From an uncultured Pelagibacteraceae bacterium (GTDB taxonomy: Bacteria > Pseudomonadota > Alphaproteobacteria > Pelagibacterales > Pelagibacteraceae), in assembly GCA_902611815.1 (NCBI GenBank), contig CACMAZ010000003.1:1-64000 (forward strand): a stretch of 64,000 nt of DNA, written 5' to 3'. This document shows positions 1-7,481 of the stretch, in pieces. Positions within the stretch are counted from its first letter, which is position 1. Each line of letters starts with the position of its first letter. Made by a program: the position numbers and the translations under genes. The notes beneath the pieces were generated by a model. That model was not told the DNA's origin and made no database searches. It worked only from the letters and a program-made list of their open reading frames with translations.

Positions 1-2
1 TG

Positions 3-1475
3 TACGTTACAGGAGTAAGTGCACAAAAAATTAAAGAATTCACTCTAAGCACACCTTTTGATTTATCTAATGTAAAATTTGAAGGGGGTTACGACCTTTC
101 TGGCCAAATTGAGGAACCTTCAGGAATTGCGTTTAGTGATGATGGTTCTAAATTATTTATTTTAGATTCAAAAAATAATGCTGCTAATAGAGATGTTGCT
201 GAATATGATTTAAGCTGTGGCTTTGGTGTCGTCAATTGTATCGATCCAACAGCTAATAAAGATGATGTTGCTTCTATTGAGACTCAATCTGAAAGCGCAA
301 AAAAATTAATACAACACACCACGTATCCAGTAATCAATCGTATGCAATGGTTAAGAAGGAACAACAACAGGGGAAACTTAACTAATCAAAATATTAAATT
401 TCAATTTAATAATGAAATTTTAAACTCTTTATCAAAAACGTTGCTACCAGTTTATTTATCTAATTATAATTCTTCAAACACCGATAATGAAAATTCTAGT
501 TGGTCTCTATGGAGCGAAGGAACAATTAGCGTAGGTCGAATAGGTGATACCTCTGTTTCATCCTCAAAAAAAATAAATACTTCAGCAATCACACTAGGTG
601 CAGACAAAAGAGGGAAAGATAACATAATGAGAGGTATTGCATTAAGATTTGGAAGTGATGATGTTGATGTGGGAGACCTAGGGAGCGCATTAAATATGAG
701 TACATTTGGTCTGACTTTTTATGAGACTAAACCTAAAGGAGAAGAAAGATTTACTGATCACTTGTTAGGTTTAAGTTTCATAAATTCTGATTTAATTAAT
801 AATAGTGGTTCTACCTCAACTAATGGCGAGAGGTCCGGTGAGCAAATTTATGGCTCTTTTAGTTTAAGAGATACTCTTTCAAAAAATAACTTAAATTTTA
901 CACCCAAAATTAAAATAGACTACGGTGTAACACACTTTGCAGAATATACAGAAACAGGTGCTACAGGTTTAAATTTAAAATTTAAAGATCAGTACATTGG
1001 AAATTTTATTACCTCAGTTGGTGCTAATATTGATAAAAAATTTGACTTAAAAAATAATACCTTCTTACCTTATTTTGATTTTAATTACTCAGCTGATATG
1101 AGCCCGTCAACAAAACAAAAATTTTCATATTCATCAAGTGGAGATAAATACACTTTAGATAACATTAATAATGCAACCCACAGTGTACATACTGGAATAG
1201 GTTTCGATTTAATTACAGATAGTGGTTTTAATTTAATGACAAAGTATACTAGAGACCAAACTACAGAAGACAGTTACAATGATAATTTTGTAATTGCAGC
1301 AGATTATAGAGCATCACACAATTCATCTTATGCTCTTTCGGTTCATGAAACTTCTACCGAAATCTCTTATAAAAGTAAGCGTGATAATTTAAATTTTGAT
1401 GTGACTAGTAATTTAGATTTTTTTGCTAAAGACCCTGAGTATGGTATTTATTTAAAAGTCTACACTGTAAAATAA
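3..1475 (+). CDS. C-terminal part of a propeller-repeat surface protein with an autotransporter-type beta-barrel (5' end outside window)
   Basis: The frame is open from the first bases of the window, so the upstream part is missing; 490 codons are visible. The first ~75 residues resemble a beta-propeller repeat (a GIAFSDDGSKLFILD-type strand followed by VAEYDLS). The remaining ~380 residues alternate polar and hydrophobic residues, with Gly/Asn-rich turns and no Cys, as in autotransporter outer-membrane barrel domains. The Met at 342 is internal and should not be taken as the start. By family, the barrel would sit in the outer membrane and display or secrete the repeat region. The protein ends in a Lys rather than the usual terminal aromatic residue. 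Passenger function is unknown; it may be an adhesin. Confidence 0.7.
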   Translation, partial: YVTGVSAQKIKEFTLSTPFDLSNVKFEGGYDLSGQIEEPSGIAFSDDGSKLFILDSKNNAANRDVAEYDLSCGFGVVNCIDPTANKDDVASIETQSESAKKLIQHTTYPVINRMQWLRRNNNRGNLTNQNIKFQFNNEILNSLSKTLLPVYLSNYNSSNTDNENSSWSLWSEGTISVGRIGDTSVSSSKKINTSAITLGADKRGKDNIMRGIALRFGSDDVDVGDLGSALNMSTFGLTFYETKPKGEERFTDHLLGLSFINSDLINNSGSTSTNGERSGEQIYGSFSLRDTLSKNNLNFTPKIKIDYGVTHFAEYTETGATGLNLKFKDQYIGNFITSVGANIDKKFDLKNNTFLPYFDFNYSADMSPSTKQKFSYSSSGDKYTLDNINNATHSVHTGIGFDLITDSGFNLMTKYTRDQTTEDSYNDNFVIAADYRASHNSSYALSVHETSTEISYKSKRDNLNFDVTSNLDFFAKDPEYGIYLKVYTVK

Positions 1476-1477
1476 AA

Positions 1478-2275
1478 TCAATTTTCAATAAAAGAAGATT
1501 TAATTTTTTTTGCAATATCTAAATATATTTTTGATATATCATTATCTGGATTGCTCTCAACAATTGGTTTTCCTTGATCACCAGATTTACCTACCTCTGG
1601 ATCAATTGGAATTTCGCATAAAAATTCTTTGCTAAATTCTTCTGCAGTTCTTTTAACTCCACCCTCGCCAAAAATAGGATATTTTTTTCCATCTTCTCCT
1701 TTAAAAAAAGACATATTATCTACTAGTCCAATAATCTTTACCCCCAATTTATCAAACATTCTTATTCCTCTTTTAACATCTTGAAGTGCAAGCTCTTGAG
1801 GAGTTGATACTATTATTGCTCCATCCATTTCTATTTCTTGCGCAAATGTAAGTTGAGTGTCGCCTGTGCCAGGAGGCATATCTACAATTATAAAATCTAA
1901 ATTATTCCAGCTTACTTTTTGGGCAAAAGTTTTAATAGTACTGGTTACCATTGGACCTCTCCAAATCATTGGGGTTTGCTCGTCAGTTAAGAAACCAATC
2001 GACATACATTGAATATCATATTTGAGAATAGGTTTTAAATTTGAACCATCACTCTCGGGTTTTTGATTAATTGAAAAAAGTTTAGGTAATGATGGACCAT
2101 AGATATCGGCGTCTAATAATCCAACTTTACAACCTAAATTTTTTAGTGCTAAGGCAAGGTTTGTTGCAAATGTTGATTTACCTACGCCTCCTTTGGCACT
2201 CGAAATTGCTAAAGTAAATTTCGTACCCTGAATTGGGTTTTTAACAAAGGTTTTTTTATAAGGTTTTCCTATCAT
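1478..2275 (-). CDS. mrp: Mrp/ApbC-type P-loop ATPase, iron-sulfur cluster carrier family
   Basis: A 265-residue Mrp/NBP35-family ATPase, expected to bind and hand over Fe-S clusters in the cytoplasm. The deviant Walker A is KGGVGKS at residues 28-34, followed by the family motifs LLDADIYGPSLP, WRGPM and DMPPGTGD. Two things differ from the textbook protein. There is no N-terminal MIP18/DUF59 domain, because the P-loop starts at residue 28. The CxxC pair normally found between NMS and IFGxGG is absent; the stretch reads FFKGEDGKKYPIFG. Loss of the pair is, from memory, common in alphaproteobacterial Mrp, so this could be a lineage trait. It converges on the preceding gene with a 2-nt gap and is divergent from hflK. 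Confidence 0.9.
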   Translation of the reverse strand: MIGKPYKKTFVKNPIQGTKFTLAISSAKGGVGKSTFATNLALALKNLGCKVGLLDADIYGPSLPKLFSINQKPESDGSNLKPILKYDIQCMSIGFLTDEQTPMIWRGPMVTSTIKTFAQKVSWNNLDFIIVDMPPGTGDTQLTFAQEIEMDGAIIVSTPQELALQDVKRGIRMFDKLGVKIIGLVDNMSFFKGEDGKKYPIFGEGGVKRTAEEFSKEFLCEIPIDPEVGKSGDQGKPIVESNPDNDISKIYLDIAKKIKSSFIEN

Positions 2276-2356
2276 TGCTACATTAAGTCCGAATTTTTAA
2301 GGGTTCTTTTAACATACTAAACTTGTTTTTCCCAACAAAGACACTATATAAAGTGC

Positions 2357-3454
2357 ATGGTTGACGATTTTAGAAGTAGAGGTGGTAGCCCATGGGGATC
2401 TCCCCCAGGAGGCGGAGGCAATGGTTCAGGAAGAAGAGGCCCTACCCCTCCAAACATCGATGAGATAATAAAAAATTTACAAGATAAGATTAATAAATTT
2501 TTACCAGGTGGCACATCTAAAGGTGGAAAGCCACTTATTTTTGGAATTTCAATTTTATTGATAATTTATGCTTTAAGCGGTTTATACAGAGTTTTACCAG
2601 ATGAACAGGGTGTCGTTTTAAGATTTGGAAAATTTGTAACAACAACTCAACCAGGTTTAAATTACCACATACCTTTCCCAATTGAGAGCGTGCTTACTCC
2701 AAAGGTAACAAAAGTAAACAGAATTGATATTGGTTTTAGATCAGAAAGAGACTCAGGATTTAGTTCAGGTGTAGTAGCAGACGTTCCAGAAGAAAGCTTA
2801 ATGTTAACTGGAGACGAAAACATTGTGAATATTGATTTTTCAGTTTTTTGGGTAATAAAAGATGCAGGTAAATTTTTATTTAAAATTCAAGATCCAGAAG
2901 GAACAGTAAAAGCCGCAGCGGAAACAGCAATGAGAGAAGTAATTGCAAAGAGTGATATACAACCAATTTTAACTGAGGGAAGATCAATCATTGAGCAAGA
3001 AACAGAGACTATTATTCAGGAAATTTTAGATGAGTATCAAAGTGGTATTCAAGTAACACAAGTTCAAACACAAAAAGCAGATCCACCAGATCAAGTTATT
3101 GATGCATTTAGAGATGTTCAAGCAGCAAGAGCAGACATGGAAAGATCAAAAAATGAAGCCGAAGCATATGCAAATGATGTAATTCCAAGAGCAAGGGGTG
3201 AAGCAGCAAAGATATTACAAGCAGCAGAAGCATACCAAAAAGAAGTTGTTGCAAAAGCTGAAGGTGAAGCAAGTAGGTTTTTGTCTATATTTAACGAGTA
3301 TAGAAAAGCAAAAGAAGTAACACAGGAAAGAATGTATTTAGAAACAATGGAAAAAGTCCTAGCCGATATTGATAAAGTAATAATTGATAAAGACTCGGGA
3401 TCGGGAGTTGTTCCTTATCTTCCATTACCAGAACTAAAAAAGAAAACTAATTAA
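2357..3454 (+). CDS. hflK: HflK, subunit of the FtsH-regulating SPFH complex
   Basis: A 365-residue SPFH/band-7 protein. It has the Gly/Pro-rich N-terminal tail typical of HflK (residues 8-33), one transmembrane helix (about 59-78), the band-7 domain starting at RVLPDEQGVVLRFGKF, and a long Ala/Glu-rich helix after residue 240. HflK pairs with HflC, encoded immediately downstream, to form a membrane cage around the FtsH protease that modulates turnover of membrane proteins. The start at 2357 gives the expected tail length. The spacing to hflC is 1 nt, so the two are surely co-transcribed. Confidence 0.95.
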   Translation: MVDDFRSRGGSPWGSPPGGGGNGSGRRGPTPPNIDEIIKNLQDKINKFLPGGTSKGGKPLIFGISILLIIYALSGLYRVLPDEQGVVLRFGKFVTTTQPGLNYHIPFPIESVLTPKVTKVNRIDIGFRSERDSGFSSGVVADVPEESLMLTGDENIVNIDFSVFWVIKDAGKFLFKIQDPEGTVKAAAETAMREVIAKSDIQPILTEGRSIIEQETETIIQEILDEYQSGIQVTQVQTQKADPPDQVIDAFRDVQAARADMERSKNEAEAYANDVIPRARGEAAKILQAAEAYQKEVVAKAEGEASRFLSIFNEYRKAKEVTQERMYLETMEKVLADIDKVIIDKDSGSGVVPYLPLPELKKKTN

Positions 3455-3455
3455 T

Positions 3456-4325
3456 ATGAAAAAATTTACTATACCAATAATTCTAGTTTTAGCGTTCACA
3501 GCTTTCTTTTCAATTTTCATTGTTAAAGAAGTTAATCAAGCTATTGTTTTACAATTTGGTGATCCTAAAAAAATTATTTTAAAACCAGGTATAAATTTCA
3601 AATTACCTTTCATCCAAAATGTAGTTTATTTGGATAAAAGAATTTTAAATTTGGACACACCGCCTGAAGAGGTAATTGCATCAGATCAAAAACGTTTAAT
3701 AGTTGATGCTTTTGCAAGATTTCAAATCATTGATCCACTAAAATTCTATATATCAGTTGGTAACGAGAGAGTTGCTAGATCAAGATTATCAACAATTATA
3801 AATTCAAGAATAAGAAACGTCTTAGGTCAGCAAGAATTACAAACTCTATTATCACAGGATAGAACAAAACAAATGTCTTTAATACAAGAGGGTGTAAATA
3901 ATGAAGCTGAAAACTTTGGTATTAAAATAGTTGATGTAAGAATTAAAAGAGCAGATCTTCCTCAAGCAAATAGTGATGCAATTTATAGAAGAATGCAAAC
4001 TGAAAGAGAGAGAGAAGCAAAAGAGTTCAGAGCTAAAGGAGCAGAAATGGCTGTTACAATAACATCAACAGCAGATAAAGAAGTAACAGTAATACTAGCA
4101 GATGCAGAAAAAAAATCTCAAATTATGAAGGGTGAAGGAGATGGAAAAAGAAACAAAATATTTGCAGATGCATTTGGTCAGGATCCCCAATTCTTTGCGT
4201 TTTATAGAGCAATGCAAGCTTATGAAAAAGCTTTAATAGGCGGTGAAACTTCTCTAATACTTTCGCCAGACAGTGAATTTTTTAAATTCTTCGGAGATAT
4301 AAAAGCAAAACAATTAAATCAGTAA
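3456..4325 (+). CDS. hflC: HflC, subunit of the FtsH-regulating SPFH complex
   Basis: A 289-residue band-7 protein with an N-terminal signal-anchor helix (about residues 4-22). The SPFH core opens with VNQAIVLQFGDPKKII and includes a KRADLPQ segment and the RMQTEREREAKEFRAKGAE helix characteristic of HflC. It partners with HflK, encoded 1 nt upstream. The small membrane gene that follows (DUF2065) is also the usual neighbour of hflC in Escherichia coli (yjeT), supporting orthology. No promoter is visible between these genes. Confidence 0.95.
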   Translation: MKKFTIPIILVLAFTAFFSIFIVKEVNQAIVLQFGDPKKIILKPGINFKLPFIQNVVYLDKRILNLDTPPEEVIASDQKRLIVDAFARFQIIDPLKFYISVGNERVARSRLSTIINSRIRNVLGQQELQTLLSQDRTKQMSLIQEGVNNEAENFGIKIVDVRIKRADLPQANSDAIYRRMQTEREREAKEFRAKGAEMAVTITSTADKEVTVILADAEKKSQIMKGEGDGKRNKIFADAFGQDPQFFAFYRAMQAYEKALIGGETSLILSPDSEFFKFFGDIKAKQLNQ

Positions 4326-4329
4326 AAGT

Positions 4330-4518
4330 ATGAGAGAAATAATAGTCGCTTTTGGACTATTTTTGTTTATTGAGGGTGCTTTATACGCCTTATTTCCCTC
4401 AAAAATGAGAAATATGTTAGAGAAGTTAAAGTTGATGAAAGACTCACAGCTAAGATTTGGAGGTGTTATATTTGCATTAGTTGGTTTTTTAATCATCTGG
4501 TATATGAAAATTTTATGA
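4330..4518 (+). CDS. DUF2065 small membrane protein (YjeT-like)
   Basis: A 62-residue protein of two hydrophobic helices (about 4-20 and 42-60) joined by a short basic loop with the pattern EGALYALFPSKM. This matches DUF2065/YjeT, which lies directly after hflC in many proteobacteria. Its role is not established; the position suggests a link to the HflKC-FtsH complex. The stop codon overlaps the start of the downstream protease gene in an ATGA arrangement (4515-4518), indicating translational coupling. Confidence 0.8.
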   Translation: MREIIVAFGLFLFIEGALYALFPSKMRNMLEKLKLMKDSQLRFGGVIFALVGFLIIWYMKIL

Positions 4519-5921
4519 GAGTAATATTAAAAAAATATTTTACTTTGATATTGTTGTTTTCAATAGCAACAATTTTACCAACAAACTCGCAAGATAGACC
4601 AGCTTCTTTTGCTGATCTAGCAGAGAAATTAATGCCATCTGTCGTGAACATTTCAACAACAACAACCGTCGTAAAAAATACAAATCCTTTTCCCTTTGAA
4701 TTTCCTCCAGGATCTCCTTTTGGAGATATGTTTAAAGAGTTTGGTTCACCACAAAAAAGGAAAGCCAGCGCTTTAGGATCGGGATTTGTAATAGACAATA
4801 ATGGAACAGTTATAACAAATAATCATGTAATTAAAGGTGCCGAAGATATAGTCGTTAGATTTAGCAATGATAAAGAATATAAAGCAGAAATAATTGGTGC
4901 AGACCCATTATCAGATGTTGCAGTTTTAAAAATTAAATCAGATGATAAGTTTCAGCCAGTTAAATTTGGAAATTCTGATAAGGCTAGAATAGGTGACTGG
5001 GTTATAGCAATTGGAAATCCATTTGGTTTAGGAGGCACAGTTACCTCAGGAATAATTTCAGCAAGAAATAGAAATATCGGATTATCAAGATATGAAGATT
5101 TCATTCAAACAGACGCATCTATTAATACAGGAAATTCTGGTGGACCTTTATTTAATATGAATGGAGATGTAATAGGAATAAATACAGCGATACTTGGTCA
5201 ACAAGGGTCAATTGGTATCGGTTTTGCAATTCCATCGAATAGCGCAAAACAAGTAATAGATCAATTAATTGAGTTTGGCGAAACGAAAAGAGGTTGGTTA
5301 GGGGTTAGAATTCAAAATGTTTCAAAAGAAATAGCAGAAATTGAAAAATTAGGTAAAGCAAGAGGTGCTTTAGTAGCAAGTGTTGCACCAGGAAGTCCTT
5401 CAGATAAAGGAGGAATTAAAGATGGGGATATCATATTAGAGTTTGATGGAAAAAAAATTAATGAAATGCAAGAGTTACCACTAATTGTTGCTCAAACAAA
5501 AGTTGGTAAGGTTGTTAAACTTAAAGTTTGGAGAAATAAAAAAGAGATAACAAAAACCATTACTCTTGGCAGACTTGAAACTTCAGAAGATTTTAAAGCT
5601 GAAACTCCAAATATTCCAAAGGTTGAAATTGTAAATGCTTTAAAAATTGAAGTTAGACCAACAACAAAAGAAGATATAATTCAAAGACAACTACCACCGA
5701 ACGTATCAGGTTTAATAATAACTAAAATAGAGCCAGATAGTCCTATAAATTATTTAAAAGTAAATGACATAATTGTAGAAGCAGGCAAAAGAAGAATTAA
5801 GTCTGCTAATCAATTAAATAATTTAGTTAATACAGCATTGAAGTCACAAAATAAAACTATACTAATAGCAATATTTAATAATCAAAATCAAAAAAGATAT
5901 ATTGGTGTAAAATTGGATTAG
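4515..5921 (+). CDS. degP: Periplasmic Do-family serine protease (DegP/DegQ/MucD type)
   Basis: A 468-residue HtrA protein. It carries a signal peptide (about 1-25), a trypsin-like domain with the triad His104 (NNHVI), Asp134 (LSDVAVLK) and Ser208 (GNSGGP), and two PDZ domains at about 265-350 and 375-465. It degrades or refolds damaged envelope proteins in the periplasm. The gene follows hflKC and DUF2065 with a 4-nt overlap, so the operon groups membrane and periplasmic protein quality control. The phenylalanine- and proline-rich loop near residues 58-75 resembles the LA loop of MucD/DegP. Which Do paralogue it is cannot be settled from sequence alone. Confidence 0.93.
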   Translation: MRVILKKYFTLILLFSIATILPTNSQDRPASFADLAEKLMPSVVNISTTTTVVKNTNPFPFEFPPGSPFGDMFKEFGSPQKRKASALGSGFVIDNNGTVITNNHVIKGAEDIVVRFSNDKEYKAEIIGADPLSDVAVLKIKSDDKFQPVKFGNSDKARIGDWVIAIGNPFGLGGTVTSGIISARNRNIGLSRYEDFIQTDASINTGNSGGPLFNMNGDVIGINTAILGQQGSIGIGFAIPSNSAKQVIDQLIEFGETKRGWLGVRIQNVSKEIAEIEKLGKARGALVASVAPGSPSDKGGIKDGDIILEFDGKKINEMQELPLIVAQTKVGKVVKLKVWRNKKEITKTITLGRLETSEDFKAETPNIPKVEIVNALKIEVRPTTKEDIIQRQLPPNVSGLIITKIEPDSPINYLKVNDIIVEAGKRRIKSANQLNNLVNTALKSQNKTILIAIFNNQNQKRYIGVKLD

Positions 5922-5922
5922 T

Positions 5923-6831
5923 ATGGACCTAAAGTCCAAAATAATTTTAATTTCAGGACCCACAGCATCAGGTAAATCTAAATTTGCACTTAAGCTTGCA
6001 AAAAAAATCGATGGAGAAATCATTAACGCTGACAGTATGCAAATATATAAAGAGTGTAAGATTTTATCTGCTAGACCGTCAAAAAAAGACCAAACTAAGA
6101 TTAAACATCATCTTTATGGTTTTCAAAGTGTAAAAAAAAATTTTTCGACTGGTCAATGGATAAATCTATGTCTTAAAAAAATACAAGAAATTAAAAAAAA
6201 AAATAAAGTACCTATTGTAGTTGGTGGAACTGGGTTATATTTTAAAAGTTTAGTTTGTGGAATTGCAAAAATTCCAAGTATACCTTCAAGTTTCAGAAAC
6301 AATATTATTAAAACTCAAAAAAAAATCGGGCAAAAAAACTTTTATAATAAATTAATAAAAATTGACCCATTAGTAAAAAAAAAAATTTCGTTAAATGACA
6401 TCAATAGATCAATAAGAGCGTATGAAGTTAAAAAAAAAACAAAAATATCAATCTATGAATGGCAGAAAAAAACTAAGAAATTTTTTAAAGATGAAGATTT
6501 TTTAAAAATATATTTTGATTATTCTAAAAAAGATCTTGAAAAAAAAATTAATAAAAGAGTCGACAAAATGCTAAAATTAGGTGCAATTAAGGAAGCAAGG
6601 AAAATTTTAAACCTTAAACTGAATAAATTAAAAAGTGCAAATTATATAATAGGTATTAAGGAAATTGACGAATATATTAATAATAAAATCTCAAACAAAA
6701 CTATTCTTAAAGACAGAATAATCTTTAGAACAATGAGATATGTTAAGAGACAGTTGACCTGGTCTAGAGGAAATATGCAAGAATGGAAAAAATTGAAATC
6801 TTCTGACTTTGAAAGATTTTTTAATCTTTAG
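5923..6831 (+). CDS. miaA: tRNA dimethylallyltransferase MiaA
   Basis: A 302-residue MiaA. The P-loop GPTASGKS is at residues 12-19, followed by the DSMQIYKE substrate motif, the VVGGTGLYFKSL motif and a C-terminal region ending in RTMRYVKRQLTWSR. It transfers a dimethylallyl group to A37 of tRNAs that read UNN codons. The start is 1 nt after degP stops. Lysine content is very high even for this genome, and many positions sit in poly-A runs, which could be prone to slippage. The 3' end overlaps the convergent gene by 11 nt. Confidence 0.95.
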   Translation: MDLKSKIILISGPTASGKSKFALKLAKKIDGEIINADSMQIYKECKILSARPSKKDQTKIKHHLYGFQSVKKNFSTGQWINLCLKKIQEIKKKNKVPIVVGGTGLYFKSLVCGIAKIPSIPSSFRNNIIKTQKKIGQKNFYNKLIKIDPLVKKKISLNDINRSIRAYEVKKKTKISIYEWQKKTKKFFKDEDFLKIYFDYSKKDLEKKINKRVDKMLKLGAIKEARKILNLKLNKLKSANYIIGIKEIDEYINNKISNKTILKDRIIFRTMRYVKRQLTWSRGNMQEWKKLKSSDFERFFNL

Positions 6832-7468
6832 CCATTTCTTTTAGCTTTTTTTGTTTAAATGGTGGCAACATATTAAATGCTTCGTCATATTTTGTAGTTA
6901 ATTTTTTATTTTCCTCTTCAAGCTTTGTAATTTTATTTTGATAATTTTTAAGCATTTTATCTACTGTTTTTTTTAATTTTTTGTTTTCTTCTTCAAATTT
7001 TTTTATTGTTTCATTTTTCTCTGATTCAGACGACAGATCACTTTCCATTTTTAATGATAATTTATTAAATTTAAAGTTTTCATGATCTAAAATTAAATCA
7101 TCCACCTCATCATTCATTTTAAAAGAAATAATTTTTTTGGGTGGATTTTTAGGATCAAAAATAGGAATTAGTTTATTTTCACATTTAGTATTTAAACAAT
7201 CTTCCAAAGTTAGCTTAATCTCTTCCAATCTTGATTTTTTAGGATAGTCTTCTTCACAACATTCATCATTTATTTTATTTATTGTTGTCATAAATATGCT
7301 TCTAGCTTTCTTAGGAGGTGTCATTAAATATTTTTGATTTTGCAACTTTAACACTTCACCAACATCAATTTTGGATTGATCTTTAGGTATATGAGTTTCA
7401 CTAAAAGCAAAATTATTAATTAAAAACAAAATTATTGATACAAATACAACTTGTAGTTTTTTGCACAT
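6821..7468 (-). CDS. Secreted coiled-coil protein, uncharacterised
   Basis: 215 residues with an N-terminal signal peptide (about 1-23, ending FAFSE). The middle contains two Cys-rich spots (DECCEEDYP and DCLNTKCEN). The C-terminal half is a Lys/Glu-rich coiled coil (about residues 140-195) with heptad-like EEENKKLKK patterns. I do not recognise a family. It is divergent from the following coiled-coil protease gene with only 13 nt between starts, and both products are predicted to be exported, so a shared promoter region and related envelope role are plausible. No catalytic motif is visible. Confidence 0.65.
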   Translation of the reverse strand: MCKKLQVVFVSIILFLINNFAFSETHIPKDQSKIDVGEVLKLQNQKYLMTPPKKARSIFMTTINKINDECCEEDYPKKSRLEEIKLTLEDCLNTKCENKLIPIFDPKNPPKKIISFKMNDEVDDLILDHENFKFNKLSLKMESDLSSESEKNETIKKFEEENKKLKKTVDKMLKNYQNKITKLEEENKKLTTKYDEAFNMLPPFKQKKLKEMAKD

Positions 7469-7481
7469 AAGATAATATCAA

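Noticed and set aside
342..350. ATG at 342 as the true start of the barrel gene
   Set aside because: The frame is open to the window edge and carries a sensible propeller-like sequence upstream, with no ribosome-binding site at 342.
4314..4798. Minus-strand frames opposite the DUF2065 and degP starts
   Set aside because: No recognisable composition, and they lie opposite genes with clear domains and translational coupling.
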